From contig NC_133498.1 of the NCBI RefSeq assembly GCF_025370935.1, positions 10,387,394 to 10,451,393 of the forward strand: DNA of 64,000 nt. Reading direction: 5' to 3'. Each line of letters opens with the position of its first letter. Positions within the stretch are counted from its first letter, which is position 1. The translations under genes and the position numbers were made by a program. Under the pieces are notes generated by a model that saw only the letters and a list, made by a program, of their open reading frames with translations, was not told the DNA's origin and made no database searches. The stretch is from Choristoneura fumiferana (Eukaryota > Arthropoda > Insecta > Lepidoptera > Tortricidae). Of the stretch, positions 32,148 to 43,749 are shown one piece after another.

Positions 32148-33046
32148 ACCTCAGCACCTCAAAAAGGCAGTTTTGCTATGAGAAATCAGTGTGCAAAATC
32201 GCATTTGCTCACTCCGTGAGACAAGTAACTTTTTAATTATTTTTTTTAAATGCTGAGTACAGTGTTGGGTCTACTCACTGAATTCCAAATATTTGAACTT
32301 TACTTTGATCTGTCATTTCACTTCAACTCGAAAAAAGCAAGAGATAGGATCAAATTTGTCGATTACAAACTTAAATTAAATTTTTGGTATTAAAATATAT
32401 CGAAATATTTCCAAAATGTAAATTTTCCCGATCTTTTAATAAAGTATGCAACCTCGTTGCACGAAAGCCGCTTCTCTTGTTTTTTTTTATAAAAGAATTC
32501 CGTATACTGCCTCTACAGTATAATTATTATTTGTTAAATTGAATGATTTTTTAACAAATCTATTTATGTTTATGTAATAGAAATCTTAATAAAAATTACC
32601 CCGAGATGAAGCTTTTTGTAGTATTAAAAAATAAGTGTGACATTAGTACAAGAAGTTAAGATTGCATGTTACGAGTATGCGATTTGTATTGTAGCTACTG
32701 GACTTTTTTTATGGTTTTAAATGTAATTATTATATTTGATAATAATCGGATTCTATTTTAAAAAAATGTGTTTGTTTTGTAAACAGGTAGGTATATGTGG
32801 TTTTATTCTTATGTTACATTTAAATTATGTTCTCGCTGCTGAGGTGAAAAATTGTATGTGTCACACGAGACCAAAGTTTTTTTGCATCTCGTGTATTTCA
32901 ATCCCTTGCTGATCTCAGGATTCTAACCTAGAATCACTCGCTAACGCTCGTGATTCAATTATAGAATCCTTCGCTTACTCGGGATTCAAAATCAACACTC
33001 GCAACAAAAAACAACTTTGCTCTCTTGTTGCACAAATAACTATTCT
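32148..33046 (+). repeat. 0.9-kb direct repeat, copy A
   Basis: It starts at TTTTCACCTCAGCACCTCAA and ends TTGTTGCACAAATAACTATT, nearly identical to 47848-48778. The right part repeats the words GATTC and CGCT in both directions (AGAATCACTCGCTAACGCTC, GTGATTCAATTATAGAATCC). No ORF with known motif. Confidence 0.88.
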
Positions 33047-33443
33047 TTTTCTTTCGGAAATTACGTGTTTCCAAAAATCGGCTTCTTATTTACTTTGATT
33101 CGATGCATATTTTTTATTTATTGGGAAGCAAACAGTCATACAAAGACAAGGTTACAAATTTTTTATATGTTACTATTACAGACCTGTAGTTTCCAATAGT
33201 ATTTATAAGAAATACGTGTAATGCAGCATATTACCGCAATTTTCAAGTATTTGTTAAAATTACAACTAAATATCACACTAACAAAAATGTGTACTATATA
33301 ACTATTTTATTTTTTACCTAAAAACTTGCATTCCTACCTATTTTGTTCTTCCTTATACAATTTTGTTAAACTGACAACCAAGTGCCGCAAACGCGTTTTT
33401 AACGAATGATTACATATTTGCGGCACTTGCGTTAGAAACTTTA

Positions 33444-33660
33444 AATTAGTTGGCGTCTCTGGCGACCCCAGGGCCGGGTCTTTTTTCGCCCAGAGGCTGA
33501 GCTTAGCCGTGCAGCGAGGGAATGCCGCAAGCATACTAGGCACGATGCCCCGGGTAGGAGAGATACAGGGTTTAGATATTTTTTAATCTATATAATTGTT
33601 ATCGTTTCTTTTTATACTGTATTATGTTTGTTGAAATAAAAATAAATAACTTACTATTTT
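33444..33660 (+). pseudogene. QRGNAAS-type LINE C-terminus and 3' tail
   Basis: The plus strand reads VSGDPRAGSFFAQRLSLAVQ then RGNAASILGTMPRVGE and a stop at 33584-33586. A short AT-rich 3' UTR ends with AAATAAAAATAAATAA. The minus-strand frame listed over it is a shadow. Confidence 0.8.
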
Positions 33661-35840
33661 GTTAAACTTGTTACAATGAATTTTAATAATCTATGATGTG
33701 GCTTTTAATTTCTATAATGTTATGCAACACTGTCCAAGTTTTTCTTTCCAATTTATTCATAATCTTTATAATAAGTATCTGGAAATTTTATGTCATAAAA
33801 AGAAATTTCTACTTTGCATGTCTAATCGTATATATTAGCATACATATGTTTATATAACACATATGACAGGGTCGGCGAACTCAACGGTTTCTTATCAACA
33901 AGTTTAAAACTAGTTAATTTTAGTGGTTCTAGTTTTACCACTTTTTACGACGTAACTGTTAAATAGCGAAATACCATCGGTTGTGTTTTTAAATGCTTTT
34001 GAAATTTTACATATTATAATTTTCAATACAACAAACCATCGTAAATATTTATATATTTCTCATTCCAGGAAGCCTGCCCAGCAAAGGGTATAGGCTGGTA
34101 TCATATTCAATCACCAGAGCCTTCGGCGAGGGTGTATAGTTAAGTCGAGTGTAAAATGGGTTTCATAAACACTTTGATTTTCAGTTTAAATAAAAAAATG
34201 TTTTCAATTCCATTTGATTTGTTTAATTGTATCAATTGAAATTAATTTCATTGTTTTATTTATTTATTACTCGAGTCAAGTGTGTACAGTCAAGGACTTT
34301 CATTCATGGGCTACCATGGAACCTTTTCAAAGGAAAAGTCATTACGACTTTCCTTGTTAANNNNNNNNNNNNNNNNNNNNNNNNNNNNNNNNNNNNNNNN
34401 NNNNNNNNNNNNNNNNNNNNNNNNNNNNNNNNNNNNNNNNNNNNNNNNNNNNNNNNNNNNCTTGTTCCACAGTAAATACTGTCCTGCATTTATATCCTGT
34501 AGTAGGATCTTTACCGGCTTTTCAAATTTATTAACAAATCGACGTAGCGTCATGTGGCAAATATATACAGTTCTCTGGCAACTGCATTTACTTTTTTCCC
34601 TCATTCATGACAGCATTTGCAGCTTGACGCAGTAATGTTTCGGAGGTTTTCTCTCTATCTGACTTTCGTTTTGTAGGTACGCACGCATCCTAAAAATAAA
34701 TAAAAATGGTCTTAAAAAATTATAGGTAGGTAACATTGAAGGTTCGTTGGGGTAAGTTGTTCCGCGGAACAAGCAGCCCTCCGGGAGGGAACATCCAACC
34801 CAAATTTCATTTTTTACAAATACTGCCAAACCACCAATTCAATAGAATGAATTCAAAAAAAACTTGAACTACAAGACCACATTACTAATGTACTACAAAA
34901 TAGGAAAGTTACATGTAAATCGGGCCATAATTAACAAAAAAGACCAAAAAGTTTAACAAGAAAAAATTTACTCACGTGGTGTTTTACGAGCTCGGTCCAC
35001 ACCGTCACTTAGCCGCCGCGCTGGAGTAACTAAGATGGGCACCGCGCGGCGGCGTCACCTGATGCTCAAACGGCACACTTCACACGTATCGCTATCTCTT
35101 TTCTTTACAAAGTTATTGCCATCGGAACAACTTACCCCCGGGAACTTGCAGCCCCGTCTCCCCTATGGCAAATAAATGATGTAGTCACTGCCTCGATTTT
35201 TTTCCTCGCTTAATGCATTGTAAAACGTTGTATGATATACGTGTCAAAAGTAGGAAATTCCAACTCGTGCCGGCTCAAAACACTCGCTTCGCTCGTGTTC
35301 AAGTTCTCCGCCTCGTTGGGAATGCCTACTTTCCCGCCTTGTATCATAAATAACTATTATGCTCTAGCGCATAAAGTGGAATCTTCGTCGAAAACCCAGG
35401 TAAATAGGTGTCAATAACCACAAACAAAAAGTTTCTATATAATTTTTTATTTTATGTAAAACTAAAAATCAATCAAATCAATCAAAATAAATCAATAAAA
35501 CTAAAAATTCATAATGCATGAAAAATAAAAGGTACCTAGTAAGTGAACAATTGTTTCCACTGCTGATATTAGAGTGTAAAACTCGAGTATTAAACCCATT
35601 TTCCCCTCTACGTGTTCATCCACCCTCGCCGTACAGGCTCGGGTGGCTATATGAACGTCTCGGGTAAAATGGCTCGTTTCATGCTCTTGTTATACAATCT
35701 ACTATTTTTGTACAGTCGTCACCAGGACCAATACCTGACACAAAAAGCGTGTGTAAATATCTGATACGACTCTATTCTAGGCCAAGGCCAATGCCTTAAC
35801 CTTAACGGCAGTAAAAACCACATTTGGGTGCGTTTGGGGC
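33661..35840. other. Repeat-poor intergenic DNA with an assembly gap
   Basis: No gene motif. GGGGTAAGTTGTTCCG at 34750 and its complement CGGAACAACTTACCCC at about 35116 suggest an unresolved inverted-repeat element. AAAACACTCGCTTCGCTCGT at 35277 belongs to the GAGCGAAGCGAG type of repeats. Frames crossing 34361-34460 are artefacts of the N run. Confidence 0.5.
34361..34460. other. Assembly gap (100 N)
   Basis: Second placeholder gap. No inverted relation between its flanks was found, unlike the gap at 5121. Confidence 0.99.
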
Positions 35841-35847
35841 TGGTCAG

Positions 35848-35955
35848 CAGGGCTGCTACGAAATTCGAAAATCGACACTTATACTATTTAACACGAGAGC
35901 GAACGAGACGGTACGATACGAATTCCGATTGTCGATCTTCGGAGTAGGCCATCTG
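35848..35955. mobile_element. Foldback MITE M1, shortened
   Basis: CAGCAGGGCTGCTACGAAAT, then AACACGAGAGCGAACGAGAC and a decayed right end GGAGTAGGCC. Confidence 0.75.
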
Positions 35956-35999
35956 GTCATATATCCCCACAACAATGGGCACATTACTTACTCCTCATT

Positions 36000-36080
36000 G
36001 AATTCTAAGGAATGGCTACCGAGGCAGGGGCATGCGATAGACACAGACGAGTGGAAGAATGACTAGAAGGCCTTTGCCCA
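36000..36080 (+). pseudogene. RTE-type LINE, last codons
   Basis: TDEWKND, a stop, then KAFAQL resembles the DEWkk.eEAFtq ending of RTE proteins. Very short relic, so the call is tentative. Confidence 0.45.
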
Positions 36081-36693
36081 GCTGTGAATTCGCTCTAAAA
36101 AACTGTTAAACAGTAGCCAATCACACTATATCCGGGCCGGATACATAAATCGGACAGCCTTGCTTGTTTTTTGGCCCAGAACTTTTATTTTTAACTTAGG
36201 ACTTCTAATGGGTGCACGGGAGTGTATTTAATTTACTAATTCTACTCGAATGTACCTACATTTTGGGCGGTTTCGCTTTACGTCCGATCCGAACCCACGA
36301 AAATACAGTCCGGAGCAGTCGTAGAACTATTTGTGTGGTTGTTTAGGGACTAGATCAGATTTCCGTCAGTTATTCCACTACACAAATAGGTCGGAGTCTA
36401 CAGATATCGTGCACAACGTATAATTTCCATTGGAAAAGGTGGATCTCAATCAATACAAAATACGACGGCACCAAGTGTCAATCAATTTTACACAAAAATA
36501 GGCTTGCCTTTGACCACAATCACGTCTGATGGTATGCGAAGATGTGGACTAAGAAGGAGCGCGCTTGCCCAATAAATGCTCAATCACCCTAGATTTAAAG
36601 ATGGCCCGAGTGTAGCGATCGGGGAACACAGAAGCGGAAGCAAAGGTAGCTAGCATTCCTCCTTAGCTGGCTTTAGCTGTGTATTTGCACATC

Positions 36694-36817
36694 TGGGGGC
36701 TACTACAAAAATCGAACTTTGTATCTTGTCCTTCCACTGACGCTTATTATTTAAACGAGTGAGAGGGACGATACGATACGAACTTCGATTTTCGAATTTC
36801 GTAGTAAGCCCCCCTGT
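36694..36817. mobile_element. Foldback MITE M1
   Basis: GGGGGCTACTACAAAAATCG and AATTTCGTAGTAAGCCCCCC enclose CGAGTGAGAGGGACGATACG. Confidence 0.82.
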
Positions 36818-37084
36818 ACTCCGGACCGTATTTTCGAATCGGATTTAGTGCGACACCGCTCTTACATGCTGCATCAGTGTGAATTCTATGACTGCCGACG
36901 AACCAGGCGGCGGTGGTATAAACGAACCAATAAGAATAGCCGTGTAAATAGTGTTTGTAAACATCGTATCTAGACCGGCGCTCCGATTCTTCTCGCAAGC
37001 TAACCTTCGCTAGGAAGAGCGGTGCAAGGCAGACGACGTAGCGACATTTGTAGATTAGTTTATACAAAACACAAAATATACAAA

Positions 37085-37350
37085 ATTTATTAAAACCCGT
37101 GTGGTGTCGAGTTAGAATTACACCTCTCCAATTCTTCCGTTGATGTCGTAAGAGGCGACTGAGGATATAGGTTAAGGTATACCGTAGGCGAAAGGCTTAG
37201 CAACCTGTCACTATTGTACCGTTTTTATCAAACTTAAAAGCTAAAATTGCTAAAAGTGACTCCGAAGCGGTAATGTTTCGTGTGCTCTGCCTACCCCATT
37301 TGGGAATACCGGCGTGATGTTTATATGTGTGTGCGTGTGTGTGTAATAAA
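37085..37350 (+). mobile_element. TG-tailed repeat (family G), longest copy
   Basis: Starts near AAACCCGTGTGGTGTCGAGT, then GATGTCGTAAGAGGCGACTG, GGCTCCGAAGCGG-like and CTGCCTACCCCATTTGGGAA, ending in a TG microsatellite. Same strand and order at 53396-53598; reverse fragments at 11846 and 56942. Confidence 0.78.
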
Positions 37351-37495
37351 ACGTAAAAAATGAACCTAAAGTTAACATGATTTTATGATGTATACAGAAT
37401 AATGGGTGTTGAGCATAATAAATAAAATAATACAAGTACAGCTGTACAAGATGAAATTTTAAACCATGATACTAAGTTTGTGCTTCAAGCTTAGT

Positions 37496-37682
37496 ACCCT
37501 TAGTGTAAGTTTTCGGTTACAAAATACGTCTCGATCGCGTTCTCGTTAAAATCTCAATTTGTATGGAAACACGAACATCGCAAACGTTCCGCTAGAGGCG
37601 CTGTTCGTGTTGCCATACAAATTGAGATTTTAACGATAACGCGATCGAGACGTATTTTGTAACCGAAAACTTACACTAAGGG
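37496..37682. mobile_element. Palindromic MITE M4, second copy
   Basis: CCCTTAGTGTAAGTTTTCGG and CCGAAAACTTACACTAAGGG are exact complements, and the arms pair almost to the centre. Closely similar to 23328-23521. Confidence 0.92.
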
Positions 37683-38214
37683 TGCAGTTAATGCATAAAC
37701 TCATTTGTTGAAATAATAAGTCTGATAAAAATATCCGTTTTTTCTCCATATCACAACTCAATCTGATATTTCACACTGTTCACAAATGTGCCAGAATCCA
37801 TGATACGCACTTTGTTTAAAAAGTTTGAAACAACAATCTCAAGGAATGGAAAGCAGCAGAGGACGACTTCGCCTAGGCTTTTGACTAAATACTTCAAGTT
37901 TTACAAAACGCTTCAGCTACAAACTTAGGCCAGCACCAACCCCGCGAGAGCCTGTGTCATTGCCGTCAGAATTCTCGACGCCGGCCCAATTGCCTCGACT
38001 CACCGATCGTTTCATTTTCGAATTAAGGACGAGTTGCGCAAGGCACAGTGCTAGGTACTTTCGATTACCTCATATACGGCAACTTTTAACCGATCGTCTT
38101 GAACACAAAAGAGAAATTTATGGTTGCAAGTGTATTAAATGTACAAATTTTAGTGATATATTCTCAAATACCATGCTTAGGTAAGCATAGAAAAGCTTGT
38201 TTGCTATCTCTACG

Positions 38215-38590
38215 GATCTTTTTTCGGAAGATCCTGGGACCCGTCAGAAGAGACGATGACACCTGGAGGATCCGCAAGAATGCCGAGATTGAGGAGTTGG
38301 TGGCTGAGCCTAATATAATCGGCGAATTTAAATCACACAGGCTTCGGTGGCTCGGCCACTTGCTGCGAATGGGGGAGGATCGAGGGGTCAAGAGGGCGTA
38401 TTTGGGACGGCCAACTGGTCGTCGTCCGGTTGGTCGACCGAAGTATCGCTGGGCTGATGCTGTGGAGGCGGATCGGCGACAGCTTCGAGCCGGCCATTGG
38501 CGTGAAGTTGCGCAGGATCGGGTTAAGTGGCAAGCTCTCGTTTCGGAGGCCAAGACTCATTTTGGGTCACTGAGCCAAACTAGTTAGTTA
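38215..38590 (+). pseudogene. 5'-truncated LINE with a 16-bp target duplication
   Basis: GTTTGCTATCTCTACG flanks it exactly (38199-38214 and 38591-38606). The frame from 38216 reads RKILGPVRRDDDTWRIRKN, HRLRWLGHLLRMGED, GRPTGRRPVGRPKYRWADAV and WQALVSEAKTHFGSLSQ, then the stop runs into a TAGT repeat tail. RLRWLGH and GRPxxRW are C-terminal marks of RTE-like LINEs. The longer frame from 38099 fuses host flank to the element and is not a protein. Confidence 0.9.
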
Positions 38591-38821
38591 GTTTGCTATC
38601 TCTACGACTATTGGTCGAAATAGTGCGAATATAGGTATTTGTTACCGAAACAAGAATAGCGAAAGTGGAGGACAGTTAAATAGAAAGGGGACAACATTTG
38701 AATAAATTTCAACCATTACTAAAGATGTTCTCTTGTACCTATTTGATGAGACAGAATGCATACAAAAATAGCCGCACAATAGAATAGCTACCAAGGTTTA
38801 AACATAATACAAAATAACCTA

Positions 38822-39043
38822 ATCAACAAAAAGTGGGAAAACCCCTGAACTTTGTCACTTCAAAGTTCAATATCTCAAAAACGGCTAAACCGATTTTAAC
38901 TTTTCATCGCTAAAAAACCTGCTTTCAAATATAAAAAAAACCGCATTCAAATTGGTCCACCCGTTTAAGAGCTACGGTGCCACAGACAGACACACACAGC
39001 GGTCAAAGTTATAACACCCATCTTCTTGCGTCGGGGGTTAAAA
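38822..39043 (+). repeat. Dispersed repeat F5
   Basis: AACCCCTGAACTTTGTCACT, TCAAAAACGGCTAAACCGAT, GGTCCACCCGTTTAAGAGCT and a terminal GTCGGGGGTTAAAAAT. Same order at 61756-61985. Confidence 0.78.
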
Positions 39044-39247
39044 ATAGGTTTCCAAATTTGATGATGCATGAGAGAATAATTAAATCTTTTTTTATATAAG
39101 AGGGGCAAGTGACCGTGTGGGTCATCTGATGGGGAGCAATCACCTCCGCCCATGGACACCTGCCAACACAAATCTATCTAATTAATAACTTCTGTTAATT
39201 CTATCTATGTTTCAGACAATGTCCAATTGTCCATGTTTATACAGGCT

Positions 39248-39387
39248 GTACAGTCAACGTCATAAATAAGTGATCACGTTTGTACCTTGTTGCTTTCAGT
39301 TGGTACACAATTTTGTATGGCTTTTCAACCATGATGTTAAAATGTTAAGGTAGACAAGTGATCACTTATTTATGACGTTGACTGTAC
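39248..39387. mobile_element. TA-flanked MITE with perfect 30-bp inverted ends
   Basis: 39248-39277 and 39358-39387 are exact complements (CAGTCAACGTCATAAATAAG and on to TGATCAC), with TA at each edge. TA duplication suggests a Tc1/mariner-type transposase in trans. 140 bp in all. Confidence 0.9.
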
Positions 39388-39399
39388 AAGACATTGCAA

Positions 39400-42330
39400 T
39401 CATACAATACAAATATATGACATTGTAACCTACTGCATAGTTAGGTACCTAGTTAGGGATGAGTCACTGTTGTATTGTTTGATTAAATTGCAGATTTTAA
39501 ACTTAAGCCATGAAACTCTTTTGTTTTTTTATTGCTGACAAATCTTTAACACTGGAAGTTGGTGGAACTGGACTTGAAAGATTTTCATAAACATAATTAA
39601 CAGGTGAAATTTAGCACATATATTTTCATATCATAAAGTCATACATTAAAATTTTATGACCCAATGAGCAACCTTGAAATACAGTAAATTAGTGATACCA
39701 GAGTTAATGTTGATCAATATCTGCCAAGAAAATTGGTTTAGATATTTATTGAGACAAGGCTCCATTATGGCCATGATTGAATTGATTTAGACATATTTTC
39801 TATGGGATTTAAACCTGTAATGCGCTACTAATATTTTGGCACATCTATCAATATCATTCCGTATAAAATATGTCTAATGCAAATTAACAATGCATCATTA
39901 AAAATTTACAATTGATTTACCAGTAATATAGTGAGGTTATCAACCTAAAATCCAATAAGTCATTAAATACTCATAACGTGAAGATTAAATTAATTTAATA
40001 CATCAATGCACATGAACATTTAAAATTACTCTACAATAGTTTTATCAGTAAATGGTGGCATTTAACTACTGTAATTAACATTCCATTACATTGTCGGGTT
40101 ATCAAACCTATTTTGATTAACTCATTAAAACTCATTTCAAACTTAATTAAATCTGAGCCAAATATAATCAATAAAAATATTTTGGTAGTCTTTTTTAAAT
40201 TAATGAAAAAATACCTAAGGCTGTATGTATAGTATTGTTCAAGTCTATCTATTCAAATTAAGTAGGTAGTACCTGGCTGTATGAGATAAGACTTTAGTCT
40301 GTCTAGGTCTGTAAAAAAGCAAGAGAGCTTTTCTAATGTCATTTGTTTTGTCGTAATTTAAGAATTTGATTAATTTTAGGAACAAACGGAAGCCAAGCCC
40401 CTAACATTGCCCTGTAAAAGGCGCTCGCACTAAAAACACTGTATTCGTACATTTCTATTTAAAATTTGTGATGTCACCTCTTATGGACGATGTAGGCGCG
40501 GAAAGCAAGGCCAGAGGAACATGCTAACAAACATCGAAGAAACCTTGGAAGAATCTATTAGACACCCAGGTAACTTTTAACAAAAAAGGCGTCAGCCGCA
40601 AAAAAACTATCGAAAATCAACTTTTTCAGGACCGACGTGCGAGATTCCCTATGTCAACAAAGCGTAATTTAGGATATACAGAGGATTCGTGAACGCGGAA
40701 ACTATCAAAACGAGTTCGTAACTTCAAAGTTTCGTCGAAAAGGCATATTCAAATGGAATTAGGTTACAGAAAGCTGCCGATCGATATATTTATACGAAAT
40801 CCTGAAAGCTCGACACAAGATGGCGGGAACGTAACCCGATCAAATTGGAAAGAACGGGAGCACGAGGAAGTGCAACGCCGCCGACGCGACCTAAATTCGG
40901 CCGGGTTATACGTCTGATCGAACATATGTACGGTTTCCCTATTTTATCGCGTTATCTGTCGACACTGCATTTTTGTGACTATCGTAACGGATAATAAATA
41001 TAATTAACTCACTGCACTCGTCGTTTTCATTCTCCATTAGCTTCTAAAACATCACAAAACACAATTTTTTTGCCACAACCACTCACACGCCCATTCATGT
41101 AATAACATCACGGGTACACTGCGCCATCTGTGCAAGTCAGGACGCAACGGCCACCTGCGGCTATATTCACGATAGTGAGTGTTAAATATAATTTCGGTCG
41201 CAATTAGACGCAAACTTTCAATTTAGGCTAATAATTCTATAACAAGAACAGTACTGACGCTCTTGTTGATTGTTTTTATACGTTTGTCCGCTCAACAATG
41301 TGTTGAGTTGATGTTACGGCTGTATTGTTTCCCTGTAGGCGCGTTACTATTGATTTTCCGTGCAGCTGATTCATTTAACGCCTACGTGAAGACGTAATCT
41401 GCTGTTTCGCGCAATTTTGTAACCTACATTTATTTTCTCATTTCCTTAACTTGACAAGTTACGCGCGAACTCACAAGGACAACCGTATTAGGAGAGTTGA
41501 CAGATATGCTGTTCTGCAATGCTTAGTGGCCTAAGCTATTCAGATTGTGTTCGCGACAAGGTCTGAGCTAGCGCCTTGGCCGGTGTAAAAAGACGTATGT
41601 AGCATATAAAAGGGAACACACATACGCCATTTTACTTCGTGCGGTGGTCGAGTTGTCATTTGCGGAATCAACCGACTCCGCCGTATGTACAATGTAACTA
41701 GGTACTGACACACACAGTATAGAAACATGTATGTTCTATCTATCTATGTAGTAAATTGTGTTGTGATGGTGTGAGGTCAGAGGTTTGAGTATGGTAATTT
41801 ATGTTACATTGTAAAACCGTAGCATATTTTAGTTGTAAACTATGGACGGCAATGTAAGTATAGTCAACAAAAAGTATTTACCTATAGGTAGTTAGCAAAA
41901 TAAATTTTTGGCTCCTATACAAAAAAGTTCTAGCACTGAAATAAAAAAGAAAAACGAAAGAATCGAAAATGTTAACACCAATAAAGAGCTAGTCCCGTAG
42001 TGGAGCATTCATTTATCATTTAATTTTCGTCTCGGTTATCATTCTAAACACAGAATAGTAACAGTAATGAACAAATACATGACATGACAAATGATAGTAT
42101 ATTTAAAAAGAGATCTATTCCAGTTAGTTTATCTTCTAGGTATTGACTATAATCGGAATTTAGTCATACTTATAGTAACGAAAATAAAACCGTCTTAAAA
42201 ACGCCTGAATAAATTTAATTGCAACGCACACACATGGATAGGAAAGTGGTTGCTCTTGGTATAAATACAGGCAGCAGTAGGGAATGAGCAAAGATGCCGT
42301 AGACGTAGAGCTCAAAATAGATGGGGTCAA
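39400..42330. other. Repeat-poor stretch, possible host regulatory DNA
   Basis: No SINE, MITE or LINE of the local families was found except a weak F6 piece near 39540-39610. 40440-41560 is richer in CG-containing words than its surroundings (CAACGCCGCCGACGCGACCT). Small frames (such as 40532-40591) have no family motif. A non-coding first exon or enhancer is possible but unproven. Confidence 0.4.
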
Positions 42331-42332
42331 TG

Positions 42333-42467
42333 TACAGTCGAGTTCATAATCTTGTGAGCAAAAATTTGATTAAAAATATCTGAACACGCTTCTACGTTGT
42401 TTACAATAGAGTATGTTCAGATATTTTTGATCAAAATTTTGCCCACAAGTTTATGAACTCGACTGTA
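42333..42467. mobile_element. TA-flanked MITE, CAGTCGAGTTCATAA ends
   Basis: CAGTCGAGTTCATAATCTTG and CAAGTTTATGAACTCGACTG are complementary apart from one position, and the arms continue through ATCTGAACA / TGTTCAGAT. TA lies at both edges. 135 bp. Confidence 0.88.
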
Positions 42468-43184
42468 TAACCCAATCCGAAATGATAATTCGTGGTCGAT
42501 GGCAGATTAGATCAGATTACGAATTATCATTGTTATGGGGTAGGCCTAAGTCCAACAGTAGACACCATGCGGCTCATAAAATAAAATGATGATAACGAAT
42601 TGTCAGGTCGTACATGAACCGTAGGTATCCTTTAACTTGATATACACAACCTCCTATACCTTGATAGTTGTCTGTAGTCTGTAGGCAGCAGTCGTCTGTC
42701 ACTAAAACCTCTTATTCACTTCTGCGGCTAACTGTACACATACTAGACTTTACCGATTATATTTTGACATCACGTTGGTTAGTAATGTTTAGAAAAATGC
42801 AATTCAAACATACAGGGTAAATATTTTTTATTAGTTGGTTAATCACGTTACGTTTGTTATAACAGCGCCATCTATTGTTGAGTAGACGTTTCAGTTGAAA
42901 GTTTGCAAATGGCGGCGCCGGCTCCGCAGTGTTTTTACCCGGCTAGCCGAAGGCCGAAGGAGTTGTTTTTATGACATGAGGTGACAAAATAAGCTAGTAA
43001 ATCACCTGGTCAGTTAAGTACAACCACCCATGGGCAGGGCACCTGCAACATCGGATGCATAATATGCATTGCTACTAGAGATGTACCTACAATTCAGGAA
43101 AACAGACTACTTATACATAATTTGTGGTCAGCGAATAGTTTGCAAAAGGTACCGAGTATGCGGCACTTTGTTATTTCTGGCTTA

Positions 43185-43745
43185 CGATGACAGATACCGA
43201 GTGGTTAAATGACCTGCACGTAGTGGTTATATTCTCTTTGATTACCTGGCTATGAAGCTTGAGGTCCCGGGTTCGATCTCGATATTTTTATGAACAATAC
43301 GATTGCCATAATTAACTTTCATTCACATAAATAAAAGAATTTAAGAAAAAATAACCATATCAAACTTAACTATTAACTAACTACCTAACTTAAAAACCTT
43401 TAAGTACCTACTAAATTAAATCTAAAAAAGGCCCCCGTGGCATGGTGCCCAAGAGGCTGGCAGCATTCCCTCGTTGAATGGCGATGGCGATTCGTTGAGA
43501 GAGATAGCTGCCATCCCATTGGTCTCCAGTAGTGTCGACCAGGCGCTTTTGCGCTTCTTTAATTTTGTGCGCCGGGACCCCAAGGACCCAGGGTATCAAA
43601 TCCGACAGCAACGAAGTTATATGCTGAACCGAGACCCTGGTATTTTAATATTTTCCATACGAATATTCGTTCTTGGGTATTGGACGTTTAATATGGATTC
43701 AATTATGTATATATCTTTAAAACTAAGTATTAGTACTTACTTACT
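43185..43745 (+). mobile_element. SINE S2 copy split by a LINE relic
   Basis: The head and B box (GAAGCTTGAGGTCCCGGGTT, GGGTTCGATCTCG) lie at 43250-43300. The family's middle (TCTTGGGTATTGGACGTTTA) resumes at about 43670. The LINE fragment between explains the split. Confidence 0.65.
43330..43625 (-). pseudogene. QRGNAAS-type LINE C-terminus
   Basis: The minus strand reads LIPWVLGVPAHKIKEAQKRL then VDTTGDQWDGSYLSQRIAIA and IQRGNAASLLGTMPRGPFLD, with a stop at 43413-43411 and an AT-rich 3' UTR to the left. The best preserved C-terminus of this family here, yet 5'-truncated. Confidence 0.82.
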
Positions 43746-43749
43746 TAAT

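Noticed and set aside
38164..38553. 129-codon minus-strand frame over the LINE fragment
   Set aside because: Shadow of the plus-strand LINE C-terminus; the plus strand carries the known motifs and the element boundaries.
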